From: an uncultured Bacteroidales bacterium
GTDB taxonomy: Bacteria; Bacteroidota; Bacteroidia; Bacteroidales; UBA932
Reading direction: 5' to 3'
Length of the DNA stretch: 64,000 bases
Assembly: GCA_900318955.1 (NCBI GenBank)
Contig: ONMJ01000005.1
Location: forward strand, 46,269-110,268
Shown here: positions 15,694 through 24,606 of the stretch, piece after piece
Numbering within the stretch: position 1 is the stretch's first letter
Layout of the letters: every line of letters starts with the position of its first letter
Notes under the pieces: generated by a model
Databases searched by the model: none
Told to the model about the DNA's origin: nothing
Seen by the model: only the letters and a program-made list of their open reading frames with translations
Program-made: the position numbers and the translations under genes

Positions 15694-15881
15694 TCTGAAA
15701 CTTGAGATTCTTCTGCCGTTTCCTGCGTCGGCTCTTCTTCAGCGAATGCCTTCTCCCATTCTTCAAGCTTGGCACGAACTCTTTTTCTGGTTTCCGAACC
15801 TTTCTCGGGTGCAAGAAGAACACCGAGAATAGCTCCGGCCGCAATGCCGGTCACGAGTGAAAAAAATGTCTTTCCTTTCAT
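15690..15881 (-). CDS. YtxH domain-containing protein
   Basis: A 63-residue protein with the YtxH core: N-terminal hydrophobic helix FFSLVTGIAAGAILGVLLAP followed by GSETRKRVRAKLEEWEKAF, then an acidic Glu/Thr/Gln tail. The family is small, membrane-anchored and linked to general stress in other bacteria. It lies 13 nt after hemW and overlaps the holin-X-like gene by 4 nt. Confidence 0.8.
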   Translation of the reverse strand: MKGKTFFSLVTGIAAGAILGVLLAPEKGSETRKRVRAKLEEWEKAFAEEEPTQETAEESQVSE

Positions 15882-15893
15882 TGTTCTGAAGTT

Positions 15894-16961
15894 TTAAATA
15901 AGTTCTCTGATAACATTGTCCGCGACGAAAAAATAGTCTTCTCCGATTCGGAGACGGCCTTCTCCGCAGGAGACCAACATGCCTCCGGACACCAAATTGT
16001 CCAAAGATTCAGGACTGCAATTTTCATGCAAGAAATCCTCTGTCAGTCCCCTGTCAGTCCGAAGTCCAAGCATCAGCTTCTCGACCCGGATATCCTCTGC
16101 TGACAGGACTTCCTCTTCGAAAGTATAGCCAAATATTGATTCGGAGTTCCATCGGCGCACTCTGCCGTCAAAAGAGTGGGCTCCGGGGCCGAAACCGACA
16201 TAGGGCACCCGCCTCCAGTAGGCGCTGTTATGGAGAGCCTCCTTTCCGGGTAGAGAGAAATTGGAGATTTCGTAATGATGATACCCGGCCTCGCGGAGTC
16301 TCTTGCAAAGGAGGTTATACTGAAAAGAGCAATACTCTTGAGGAGCCTCCTTGAAAAGGCCTTTCGAGAAAAGAGAAGCAAGATGACTGCCTTCTTCAAT
16401 AGAAAGTTGATAGCATGAAATATGCTCCGGAGATAGGCTCAAGGCCTTTTCTATTGTCTCTTCCCATAGTTTCTCAGTCAGCATTGAGAAACCGAAAATA
16501 AGGTCAATTGAGATATTGTCAAATCCCCCTTCGCGAAGCATATGGAAGGCTTCTTCGGCTCTCTCAGCGTTATGCCTTCTGTTCATCCAGCGGAGAATCC
16601 TGTCATCAAAGGACTGCACTCCCATACTGATTCTATTCGCCCCAAGGTCTCTCAGCCCTTCGACATATCCGGGCCCTTTTTCAATGATATCTTCCGGATT
16701 TACTTCAATGGTAAATTCTTGGTATGGACCCTTACTGATAGATGAAACTATCTTTTTGAGTACAGAAAGGGGCGGTACCGAAGGGGTACCGCCTCCTATG
16801 TAAAGAGTGTTGACTTCGTCCGTTATCTCTTCCTTCCTTCCGGCGATTTCCCGGCAGACCGCGTCAGCATACCTCTCGAAATCCTCATCCGAAGCTATCT
16901 CGGAATAGAAATCGCAATAGGTGCAGAAACTCCTGCAGAAGGGAATATGGACGTAAATCAC
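15894..16961 (-). CDS. hemW: Radical SAM heme chaperone HemW
   Basis: A 355-residue radical SAM protein. The N-terminal YVHIPFCRSFCTYCDFYSE carries the CxxxCxxC iron-sulfur cluster site, followed by the LYIGGGTPSVPP motif and SMGVQSFDDRILRWMNRRH. The HNSAYWRRVPYVGFGPGAHSF segment is typical of HemW. HemW transfers heme to respiratory enzymes; it is often misnamed coproporphyrinogen oxidase HemN, but the N-terminal extension of true HemN is absent. It starts 6 nt after the stop of the coiled-coil gene. Confidence 0.9.
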   Translation of the reverse strand: MIYVHIPFCRSFCTYCDFYSEIASDEDFERYADAVCREIAGRKEEITDEVNTLYIGGGTPSVPPLSVLKKIVSSISKGPYQEFTIEVNPEDIIEKGPGYVEGLRDLGANRISMGVQSFDDRILRWMNRRHNAERAEEAFHMLREGGFDNISIDLIFGFSMLTEKLWEETIEKALSLSPEHISCYQLSIEEGSHLASLFSKGLFKEAPQEYCSFQYNLLCKRLREAGYHHYEISNFSLPGKEALHNSAYWRRVPYVGFGPGAHSFDGRVRRWNSESIFGYTFEEEVLSAEDIRVEKLMLGLRTDRGLTEDFLHENCSPESLDNLVSGGMLVSCGEGRLRIGEDYFFVADNVIRELI

Positions 16962-16967
16962 TGCCTT

Positions 16968-17882
16968 CTAACGAAGCATGAGCTCAGACTTGCCTACAAG
17001 GCCCTTCGTCGTATAAGCCTCAACTGTGTAGATACCCTTTGAGAAAGCTCCGGTATCCTTGACATAGATGCTGAGTTCAACCTCGTTGCCCTCATAATCC
17101 ACCTCTCTGGATGCAGTTGCCTGCAGCGCTTCGTCACCGACGTTAAAACTGGTAGAGCTGCTGTTGAGAAGGAGAATTCCCTCAGGATCCTTAACCCTGA
17201 TGTAGACCCTTACAGGGCCCCTTTCGGCCAGTTCGTTCTCGACAAGCGAGAGGGTGGCGATAAGATACTGCACCCTGCTGCTTCGGTCTGTAACCCTGTC
17301 TGAGCCGTTGTATGCCTGGAGAGACAGGCCTCTAGCCTTGATAACAGATCCTGCAGCAACCCTGTCGGAAAGCTGATCCACTTTCTGGGTAAGCTCAGCA
17401 TTGGCTCTCTTTGATTCGGCGGCTTCCTGACGTGCTGCGGCCGCATCAGCTGTAAGTTTCTTGTTCAGCGTATTGAGAGAGTCAATCTGGACTATATATC
17501 CCTTCATTATCGAACGGAGCGTGCCGAGTTCCTTTTCATACTGACGGATCTTGGCGCGGTTGGTCGCTTCAGTCTTCTTGAGCTTTTCGATAAGGAGGGC
17601 AACCTGCTCACGGGAAGTATCAAGCTGGCTGTTGATGTTCTCATAATCGGAACTCAAGGTCGCGAAATCGTTCTGCAGAGCGAGCATCTGCTCGGTAAGG
17701 TCCGCCTTTTCAACTTCGAGCTCTTTAACGAGTCCGGATTTCTGATTGAGGAGGTATCCGAGAGCCGCTGCGAGTAGTGCCGCCACAGCGACAAGCACCC
17801 ACATTAGGGTCTTCAGACCACCATTTCTTTGTTTCTTTTCACGCTCTTCGCGTTCGATTCTCTCGAGGGGATCTTCTGCCAT
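16968..17882 (-). CDS. Membrane-anchored coiled-coil protein
   Basis: A 304-residue protein with a charged cytoplasmic N terminus, one transmembrane helix (about residues 24-46: TLMWVLVAVAALLAAALGYL), a long heptad-patterned coiled coil (about 48-180), and a C-terminal beta-rich domain of about 120 residues (LATLSLVENELAERGPVRVYIRV and following). I do not recognise a named family beyond conserved Bacteroidetes proteins of this layout. It heads the run that continues with hemW, YtxH and two small genes. The architecture suggests an envelope structural or scaffolding role, but this is inference. Confidence 0.6.
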   Translation of the reverse strand: MAEDPLERIEREEREKKQRNGGLKTLMWVLVAVAALLAAALGYLLNQKSGLVKELEVEKADLTEQMLALQNDFATLSSDYENINSQLDTSREQVALLIEKLKKTEATNRAKIRQYEKELGTLRSIMKGYIVQIDSLNTLNKKLTADAAAARQEAAESKRANAELTQKVDQLSDRVAAGSVIKARGLSLQAYNGSDRVTDRSSRVQYLIATLSLVENELAERGPVRVYIRVKDPEGILLLNSSSTSFNVGDEALQATASREVDYEGNEVELSIYVKDTGAFSKGIYTVEAYTTKGLVGKSELMLR

Positions 17883-17904
17883 AATCTAAGGAAATTTATT
17901 TATG

Positions 17905-17931
17905 CAAAGTTAACATATTTTGCTAATTTTG
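17905..17931. promoter_or_regulatory. Divergent -7 boxes
   Basis: Minus-strand TAACTTTG (17905-17912) faces the coiled-coil gene; plus-strand TAATTTTG (17924-17931) faces the small membrane protein gene. Both match TAnnTTTG exactly, 11 nt apart and back to back, so the two promoters overlap and may compete. Confidence 0.55.
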
Positions 17932-17953
17932 TGCCATACCAATGTCCATTCAT

Positions 17954-18421
17954 ATGAAATACCTTAGGCGCGCAGTAAAATACTTTATCCAGATGACCTT
18001 CGTCGTTGTCATAATCATGGCGGCCCTGATGCTGCTCGGGGTGGTCAGTTCGGATATCAATGTCGCTTTCCGCAGCGGCTGGAAATCAGTTTGGATGATT
18101 CTCGGCGTCCTTGCGTGTATTTCCGCAATCTACCCGAATTTCGGCTACTCAGCGAGGGATCTTGCCGTTCCGGGAGAATTCAGCGACCTTCGGGGCAAGA
18201 TTATTGAATACATGGAATCCAAAGGCTATGTCCTTTCCGACGAAGACGGTGAAAACCTTTCTTTCCGACTCTCTTCCCCCTTCGGCAAGATGACAAGAAT
18301 ATGGGAAGATACTATTTCTTTCACCCGGGAGCTCGGAGGATTCTCTGTGGAAGGAATTACAAGAGACATCGTCCGCATTGTCAGCGGACTCCAATATAAA
18401 CTAAGAGGCAATGAAGACTGA
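17954..18421 (+). CDS. Two-helix membrane protein of unknown function
   Basis: A 155-residue protein with two transmembrane segments (TFVVVIIMAALMLLGVV and VWMILGVLACISAIYP) and a soluble C-terminal domain of about 90 residues (GKIIEYMESKGYVLSDEDGE and onward). I prefer ATG 17954 (MKYLRRAVKY) because it gives a normal basic N terminus; ATG 17942 would add four residues. The end overlaps the start of the DUF2007 gene by 11 nt, so the two are coupled. No family recognised. Confidence 0.65.
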   Translation: MKYLRRAVKYFIQMTFVVVIIMAALMLLGVVSSDINVAFRSGWKSVWMILGVLACISAIYPNFGYSARDLAVPGEFSDLRGKIIEYMESKGYVLSDEDGENLSFRLSSPFGKMTRIWEDTISFTRELGGFSVEGITRDIVRIVSGLQYKLRGNED

Positions 18422-18638
18422 TACCCAGAAATTCAAGACTGTGGCCACATTCCAGGACGCAATGGCCGCCCGCATTACTGCCGGCATGCTCTGCGACAAC
18501 GGCATTCCAGCCGATGTCTTCGGAGCTGATTCGACCTATCCTTCTCTCGGATACATCAAGCCGATAGAGGTAAAAGTGAACGAAAGCGACTATGATGAGG
18601 CTATGAGCATTCTTGCGGCTTCGCAGAGCGCAGAATAG
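18411..18638 (+). CDS. DUF2007 putative signal-transducing protein
   Basis: A 75-residue single-domain protein of the DUF2007 family: TVATFQDAMAARITAGMLCD, NGIPADVFGADSTYPSLGY and IEVKVNESDYDEAMSIL match the family's beta-alpha-beta pattern (GlnB-like ferredoxin fold). The family is small, cytosolic and of uncertain role. Its last 49 nt overlap the end of the convergent DUF3109 gene, which is unusually long for a 3' overlap. Confidence 0.78.
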   Translation: MKTDTQKFKTVATFQDAMAARITAGMLCDNGIPADVFGADSTYPSLGYIKPIEVKVNESDYDEAMSILAASQSAE

Positions 18639-19195
18639 AATTCCTCTCCATAAGCGTCTATAAGGGGTTCCTTAAGGAACTCATAGACCCTTATGCCTTC
18701 GCGCCGACCTTTTTCGAAGGCGTCTTTGCAGATATTCCATCGATGGAGATTGAGTCCGACCTTGCCTCCCCCGAGGTCCACAACTCTTATTGGATAAAGT
18801 CTGCAAGAAATCGGCTTTTGGAAACGGCACTTCCCTTGGAAAAAACATTTCTCTATTGAGCAGAACAGGCTTCCGTCAGAAGAGAAATGCGTAAACGCAC
18901 ATTCCTCGGTCCCCCCGACAACAGGAGTGACCAGGTCGCCGTCCCTGTCGATTTCGAAAAAGCCCTTTTCCTTGACAGCCTGCTTTCCTCTTTCGCTCAT
19001 TAGGTCGGAATACACTGGATAATCCCTTTCCAGCAGTTCTAGTTCTTCCTCTTTAAGCGGAGCGCCGCTGTCGCCGATCACGCAGCAGCAACCTTTGCAG
19101 ACAGGGTAGTCGCAGGCAAAGTATTCCATTATCACATCCTCTGAAACGAGGACATCACCTATCTGGATGATTGTTCCGTAGTCCCGTGCGCTCAT
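18590..19195 (-). CDS. DUF3109 cysteine-rich protein
   Basis: A 201-residue soluble protein with many conserved cysteines, including CDYPVCKGCCCVIGDSGAPL near residue 30, then CAFTHF, FCSIEKCFFQGKC, FQKPISCRLYPIRV and WNICKDAFEKG. This is the DUF3109 family (related to YkgJ-type zinc/iron-chelating proteins); a metal cluster is likely but the function is unknown. The start overlaps the M16-like gene by 4 nt and the end overlaps the convergent DUF2007 gene by 49 nt. Confidence 0.85.
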   Translation of the reverse strand: MSARDYGTIIQIGDVLVSEDVIMEYFACDYPVCKGCCCVIGDSGAPLKEEELELLERDYPVYSDLMSERGKQAVKEKGFFEIDRDGDLVTPVVGGTEECAFTHFSSDGSLFCSIEKCFFQGKCRFQKPISCRLYPIRVVDLGGGKVGLNLHRWNICKDAFEKGRREGIRVYEFLKEPLIDAYGEEFYSALCEAARMLIASS

Positions 19196-21732
19196 TCCAC
19201 TATCATTTCTACCCTTGGTCCTCCCTGTAGGGATTTGAGAATATTTGTAATCCTGCCTGAATCTACCGCTCCGATAGTATCTTTATACTTCGTAACGAAA
19301 TCCTTACCCATGCAGTAGCGGGCGACTACGGCGTCTACGACAGTCTTTGGAGCACCGGTCTCCGCGGCAGTCCTGGCTGTAACGAGATTCTTGTATGCCG
19401 CGAGATCCGCCTTTGAAACCGGCTTGGACGCGGCTTCTGAAAGCGCTTTCTTAACTGCGGAAAGAGCTTCCGGAAGAGTCGCATTGGTAACGGATGACGG
19501 CATGCTACCCTCCGGAAGGGGATAGACTGCAATATGGAGATTGTACCTTTCCTCGGGGTAGGAGAAATATTCTCCATTTAAAGAATAGCTCATCCCTAGA
19601 GGTACCAGCTCGCGGGAAAGGTGCTTCCGAAGCGCCTCCAAGGCCATTGGAGCGGCATAATAATTCTCTCCCGTAAGAGGAATATCCGAAGACATCAGGA
19701 TATTCAATCCCTTCACGCGTCCATCGAAGTCTACAGATTTCACCCCCGTCGCCGGACGATACTGAACAGACGGCTTCCTCTCGAGTGTATTGAGAGTGCG
19801 GAAGCCTCCGAGAGTCTTGCATAGGAGCTTCTTGAGGGCATCCTCATTGATATCCCCGGCTATCACAATAACTCCGTCATTGACCTGCTGAAATCTCTTT
19901 GAGAAGAAGATTTCCGCTTTCTCCTGAGTGTCTTTCCCGAGAGCGGAAGAAGATCGGGCGGGAGAGTATTTAAATCCAGGGAACAAACTACTGTACAGGC
20001 TGTTATAAATGCCAGAAGCCCGGGAAGAGTCGTACTTTAGAGAAAGTTCTTCGCCCTTTCTGTAATATTCAAAAGCAGAAGGATCCGGTTTTCGCTCATT
20101 GGCAATAGCAATCAATGACTTCAATAGGAGAGGGAGTCTGGAAACCGGGGCGGAACCGGATATTATCATATCCTTCACTCCGACCTCCATATTCATCTCG
20201 ATTCCGTTGGTAGAGAGCATATTCCGGAAATTATAGCCCTTCATCCCGGCAATTTCCGAGAGGAAGAGCATATCCGGGATAAACCCTCCTTCGCCTTCCT
20301 TGAGATCCGGAACAGAGGAAAGGCCTCCTGCATTATGGAGGGCATAATTGAACATCCCCCCGCCTCCAATCCTCTTGAAGACGACCTTGATTCCGTTGCT
20401 GAAAAAGTACATTTTCCCGCCCGATACGGGATCAAGCTTTTCACTCTTTATCTTTACCTTGGGGAACTTCGCGGCGAGGGAAGCTGTATCACTTCTAGTC
20501 TCCAGATACTCGCCGCTCGAAGGCATTGTCGATGCCAGCAGACAGGCAAGGTTGTATTCGAAAAGGAGTTCGCTTTCATCGAGAGAATCAAGTGGCGCAG
20601 CATATTCGATGAATGCGTTCCTCGGATCATCCATCAGAGCCTTCGCTATACCGCTGAAAAAGCCTCTGTCAGTCGTATCGGAGACCATTTTCCCGGCAAA
20701 AAGATTCTCTTCCTCGCTGAAGGGGGAAAGAGGGGCGTCGAAAAGGAAAGATGCGATGCACTTTTCTACATATTCGCCGTTTGTCAGGGGGGCGTTTGCA
20801 AGCCTTTTCATATCTGCCGAAAGGATACTCTTGGCATCTGCGAACTCTCCAGGCACAGGGCCATAAGTCCCTATGGAAGAAAGAACGGTCGCTATCGCCT
20901 TCATGGCATCAGAGGCATGATCCTTATCCGTACCGACCACTACCGAATACTTTTCGTCTCCTGCCGAATCATCGCTTCCAAGGTGAGATGTTTCTATCCT
21001 GTAATATGGGATCCCTGCTGCCGGGAGCATCCTTTCAAGGCGCCTCTGGACGATTACATCAAACTCGCGGGCGAAGATATCCATCACAAGATTTTGGGCC
21101 GTGTTCATATATTCCTTCGGAGCCCTGGCGGTTGAATAAGTCACTGTAATCTCAGAAAGGTCCCCGTCATCCGTCCTACGGAACACACTAACCGGGGCGA
21201 CAGATGGCTCCCAGACATAATCCGACCCCGATCCGGGATAGATTCTCGGCACCATCATGGAGAAAATATCCATCTTCCTCTTGACATCGGCAACATCGAC
21301 ATCGCCGCTTATAATCACCGACTGGCTGCTTCTCGACTTTGACATGAAGTCAAACATATAGAGCAGGGTAGAATCCAGAACAGACTTGTCATAGACAGGG
21401 ACGCCGTCTATTCTGAAAACTGTGGATCCGTCTCTATCTGTTATTAATCCATCCTGGCGGAATCCGGTCCCCGTCCGGGACATGAAGCCTTCTATCCCTC
21501 TTGCCTGCTTTCTGGTTTCGTCCGAAGGGACCTCATCCTTTCTTACGACGGCAAAATCGGCAAAGCCTTTTTCAGAGGAATTCGGGACAACGTAATAGAC
21601 CACTCCGCTTCCTAAAGTCCCTTTATTGATAGCTTTATCGGCCTTTAGACGCGGAAGATTCTGCGCTGGCATCATTATTGAAAGGATGAGACCTGCGATA
21701 GTTAGAAAAAGTGTTTTTCTCTGTCCCGGCAT
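19192..21732 (-). CDS. M16-like peptidase homologue lacking the zinc motif
   Basis: An 846-residue secreted protein: signal peptide (LFLTIAGLILSIMMPAQ) then the repeated M16 fold. The N-terminal opening LGSGVVYYVVPN and later SNGIKVVFKRIGG with GGLSSV and VIVIAGDINEDALKKLL correspond to the two halves of pitrilysin-type peptidases. The catalytic HxxEH motif, expected shortly after the first beta strands, is absent; that position reads ARGIEGFMSRTG, and I see no HxxEH elsewhere. It is also about 90 residues shorter than usual active M16 proteins. Likely a non-proteolytic partner or regulator. Overlaps DUF3109 by 4 nt. Confidence 0.75.
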   Translation of the reverse strand: MPGQRKTLFLTIAGLILSIMMPAQNLPRLKADKAINKGTLGSGVVYYVVPNSSEKGFADFAVVRKDEVPSDETRKQARGIEGFMSRTGTGFRQDGLITDRDGSTVFRIDGVPVYDKSVLDSTLLYMFDFMSKSRSSQSVIISGDVDVADVKRKMDIFSMMVPRIYPGSGSDYVWEPSVAPVSVFRRTDDGDLSEITVTYSTARAPKEYMNTAQNLVMDIFAREFDVIVQRRLERMLPAAGIPYYRIETSHLGSDDSAGDEKYSVVVGTDKDHASDAMKAIATVLSSIGTYGPVPGEFADAKSILSADMKRLANAPLTNGEYVEKCIASFLFDAPLSPFSEEENLFAGKMVSDTTDRGFFSGIAKALMDDPRNAFIEYAAPLDSLDESELLFEYNLACLLASTMPSSGEYLETRSDTASLAAKFPKVKIKSEKLDPVSGGKMYFFSNGIKVVFKRIGGGGMFNYALHNAGGLSSVPDLKEGEGGFIPDMLFLSEIAGMKGYNFRNMLSTNGIEMNMEVGVKDMIISGSAPVSRLPLLLKSLIAIANERKPDPSAFEYYRKGEELSLKYDSSRASGIYNSLYSSLFPGFKYSPARSSSALGKDTQEKAEIFFSKRFQQVNDGVIVIAGDINEDALKKLLCKTLGGFRTLNTLERKPSVQYRPATGVKSVDFDGRVKGLNILMSSDIPLTGENYYAAPMALEALRKHLSRELVPLGMSYSLNGEYFSYPEERYNLHIAVYPLPEGSMPSSVTNATLPEALSAVKKALSEAASKPVSKADLAAYKNLVTARTAAETGAPKTVVDAVVARYCMGKDFVTKYKDTIGAVDSGRITNILKSLQGGPRVEMIVE

Positions 21733-21755
21733 AGTAAATTACACTATTACTACTG

Positions 21756-21785
21756 CAAAAATAAAACAAATATTTGCTATTTTTG
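21756..21785. promoter_or_regulatory. Divergent -7 boxes
   Basis: Minus-strand TATTTTTG (21756-21763) for the M16-like gene and plus-strand TATTTTTG (21778-21785) for the TPR gene; both match TAnnTTTG. They are identical in sequence and 14 nt apart. Confidence 0.55.
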
Positions 21786-21831
21786 CAAAATGCGTGCTTT
21801 GAAATAATAATGAACAAACCTTTTTAATATT

Positions 21832-22773
21832 ATGAAGAGATTATTTACAGTTCTTGCGGCAGCGATTATGACTGCCGGCGTAGCATTCGCACAGGATGTC
21901 GAGACTTTCAACCAGGCGGTTGAGACTTTCAACAATGGAGCAATGGCACTTCAGAATGACAACAAGACCGAGGCTCTGTCCATGTTCAAGCAGGCCCTTA
22001 CTATTTTCGAGGGTTGTGGAGAAGAAGGTGCTGAAATGGTCGCGAAATGCAAGGAACTCATTCCTTCGACTGTTATTTCGATCGCGAAAGACTTCATCAA
22101 TGACAAAGAGTTCGACAAGGCCCTTGAGTGCATTGACGAGGCCAAGAAAGTTGCAGCAGAGTATGGCAATGAAGAGGCCGCCACAGAAGCAGCAGAGCTG
22201 GTAAGCACTGCCCTCAACAGAAAAGGCGCTTCCCTCGTTATGGCAAAAGATTTCGCAAATGCGATCCCCGTTCTCCAGCAGGTTGTAGAGGCTGAGCCCG
22301 AAAACGGACAGGCATTCCTCCTTCTCGGACAGTCCCTCCTTCAGATAGGAAAGACCGACGAGGCTATCGCAGCTCTCAAGACCGCTGCTGCAAACGGAAA
22401 GGACCAGGCCAACAAACTTATCGGCTCTACCTATCTCAAGCAGGGTCAGGCTGCAGTAAAGGCTAAGAAATATGCCGAGGCTATCGAGGCTATCGAAGAG
22501 GCCAACAAATACATTGACAACGCACAGGCTTACAAGCTCCTTGCCGCCGCCAACAGCGGTTCCGGAAAGACCGCTGCAGCTATCGTAGCTTACAAGAAAT
22601 ATCTTGAGCTCGATCCGAAAGCAAAGGATGCCAATAAAGTAATGCTTACCATTGCTGCTACTGCACAGAAAGCAGGAGACAAGGCTACCGCTGTCGAGTA
22701 TTACACAAAGCTCCAGAATGACGCCGAGTTCGGCGCTACCGCAAAAGCGCAGCTCGCAGCCCTCAAAAAGTAA
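21832..22773 (+). CDS. Secreted tetratricopeptide-repeat protein
   Basis: A 313-residue periplasmic protein with a clear signal peptide (TVLAAAIMTAGVAFAQ, cleavage before DVE). The rest is alpha-helical with TPR-like repeats: examples are AVETFNNGAMALQNDNKTEA, ASLVMAKDFANAIPVLQQV, AFLLLGQSLLQIGKTDEAIA and KAAVKAKKY-type units up to the C terminus. Codon use (AAG, CTC, GAG) looks like that of highly expressed genes here. It abuts the U32 gene with no spacing. The role is probably protein-protein scaffolding in the periplasm. Confidence 0.75.
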   Translation: MKRLFTVLAAAIMTAGVAFAQDVETFNQAVETFNNGAMALQNDNKTEALSMFKQALTIFEGCGEEGAEMVAKCKELIPSTVISIAKDFINDKEFDKALECIDEAKKVAAEYGNEEAATEAAELVSTALNRKGASLVMAKDFANAIPVLQQVVEAEPENGQAFLLLGQSLLQIGKTDEAIAALKTAAANGKDQANKLIGSTYLKQGQAAVKAKKYAEAIEAIEEANKYIDNAQAYKLLAAANSGSGKTAAAIVAYKKYLELDPKAKDANKVMLTIAATAQKAGDKATAVEYYTKLQNDAEFGATAKAQLAALKK

Positions 22774-24606
22774 ATGAGGTATCTGGAACTGCTATCTCCC
22801 GCCAGAGATAAACGTATCGGCATCGCGGCGATTGACTGCGGTGCCGATGCCGTGTATATCGCCGGCCCGGCCTTCGGAGCAAGGGCCGCAGCCGGCAATT
22901 CTGTCGAGGATATAGCAGAGCTCTGCCATTATGCCTCTGCCTTTGGGGCAAGAATCTTCGTCACCCTCAATACCATCATATACGAAAACGAGCTGGACGA
23001 GGCGCTGAGCCTCATGAAAAAAATCGAAGAAGCAGGAGCCGACGCACTCATTGTCCAAGACCCGGCAATCATAGTTATGGCTCGCCGAAACGGTATCCGT
23101 ATGGCAATGCATGCATCGACCCAATGTGCCATCAGGAGCCCGCAGAAGGCTGTTTTCTATGAAAGCATGGGATTCGGCCGTCTCGTTCTTGAAAGGCAGA
23201 TGAGCCTCGAGGAAGTCAAGGCCATCAGGGCAGCTGTCAAGGGAGAGCTCGAGTTTTTCGTCCATGGTGCCCTCTGCGTCTGTTACAGCGGTCAATGCTA
23301 TCTTTCCGAGGCGATTGAGGGAAGGTCTGCAAATAGAGGTGAATGTATCCAGGCATGCCGGAGCCTATATGATCTTGTCGATCAAAACGGAAAGGTTCTC
23401 GTAAAGAACAAAGCCCTTCTGTCGCTAAAAGACTATAATCTTCTCTCCAGAATTGAGGATCTGGTCGATGCCGGGGTTGATTCATTCAAGATAGAGGGCA
23501 GGCTCAAAAGCGAGACATACGTTAAAAACACCGTTCTCTCATACTCCAAGGCCCTCAATGACTTAGTGGCAAGACACCCTGATCTCTACCGGAGAGCCTC
23601 TTTCGGAAAAGTCCACGGAGGGTTTGAGCCGGATCTGGAAAAGACATTCAACAGAGGATATACTTCCCTTTTCATCGATGGGGAAAGAGGGGGAAAATGG
23701 TCATCAATGGACGCCCCGAAATCTATTGGAGAGCCTGTCGGGACTGTCGCGAGAGTCCTTCGCCGGGGCGGCAAAATGACCGTCTCTCTTTCCGGAAAGA
23801 AGATAGAGCTTTGTAACGGGGACGGCTTCTCATTCATAGGCCGCAATTCAAGAATTTCCGGATTTAGAGGAGACATAGCCTCATGGCCAAAAATTGAAGG
23901 TAAAGACGTTCCGGACCTTCGGGAGGGAATGATCCTCTATCGTAATATCGACGCCTCCTTCGAGAAGGCGGTAATCTCCTCAAAAACGGCAAGGGAACTC
24001 GCTGTTTCCGTAAATCTGAATTTTTTGTCTAAAGGAATCATGAAAGCCTCTGCCGTAAGAGAAGACGGGGAGAGGCTCGTACTTGATTTTTCCTGTCCTA
24101 CTGAGGAAGCCAAAGACCAAGAAAGGATGGCGTCAATCCTGAAAGGACAAATCCAGAAAAAGAGCGGGAACTACAGCTTCTCCCTCGGCCTGACAGAAGG
24201 AAGGCTTCCGATGATGGGCGCTTCTTTCATAAACTCTGTAAGAAGATCGCTCGCAGAAGCCTTTGAGAAGATTCCGATAAAAAAGATTCCTCTTTTAAGG
24301 ATCGAGGCTGATGAAAGCGTGAAAAGCGTTCCCGAAATTACTTATAAAGACGACGTTGCAAACAGCCTCAGCCGGGGATTCTACCTCGAAAGGGGAGCAA
24401 AGTCTGTGGAAGAGGCCTTTGAACTGACCCACCGGAAAGGAGCCGAACTGATGAGGACAAAATACTGTGTCCGCTATGAACTCGGCATGTGTCCTGTCCA
24501 TCAAGGGGCCCCGAACTCCGGGACTCTCTTCCTTCTCAACAACGGCAGACGCCTACGCCTCGGTTTCGATTGCAGAGTCTGTGAAATGACTGTTTCCGAA
24601 GCCTAG
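22774..24606 (+). CDS. U32 family peptidase-like protein (tRNA hydroxylation type)
   Basis: A 610-residue protein of the U32 'collagenase' superfamily: TIM-barrel N-terminal part (LLSPARDKRIGIAAIDCGADAVY), the signature ELEFFVHGALCVCYSGQCYLS, ANRGECIQACR, and SFKIEGRLKSETYV; conserved cysteines recur at the C terminus (KYCVRYELGMCPVHQ, GFDCRVCEM). The E. coli relatives TrhP/RlhA hydroxylate tRNA or rRNA and bind an iron-sulfur cluster. The cysteines fit cluster binding. Whether this one acts on tRNA is inferred. It starts immediately after the TPR stop codon. Confidence 0.85.
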   Translation: MRYLELLSPARDKRIGIAAIDCGADAVYIAGPAFGARAAAGNSVEDIAELCHYASAFGARIFVTLNTIIYENELDEALSLMKKIEEAGADALIVQDPAIIVMARRNGIRMAMHASTQCAIRSPQKAVFYESMGFGRLVLERQMSLEEVKAIRAAVKGELEFFVHGALCVCYSGQCYLSEAIEGRSANRGECIQACRSLYDLVDQNGKVLVKNKALLSLKDYNLLSRIEDLVDAGVDSFKIEGRLKSETYVKNTVLSYSKALNDLVARHPDLYRRASFGKVHGGFEPDLEKTFNRGYTSLFIDGERGGKWSSMDAPKSIGEPVGTVARVLRRGGKMTVSLSGKKIELCNGDGFSFIGRNSRISGFRGDIASWPKIEGKDVPDLREGMILYRNIDASFEKAVISSKTARELAVSVNLNFLSKGIMKASAVREDGERLVLDFSCPTEEAKDQERMASILKGQIQKKSGNYSFSLGLTEGRLPMMGASFINSVRRSLAEAFEKIPIKKIPLLRIEADESVKSVPEITYKDDVANSLSRGFYLERGAKSVEEAFELTHRKGAELMRTKYCVRYELGMCPVHQGAPNSGTLFLLNNGRRLRLGFDCRVCEMTVSEA

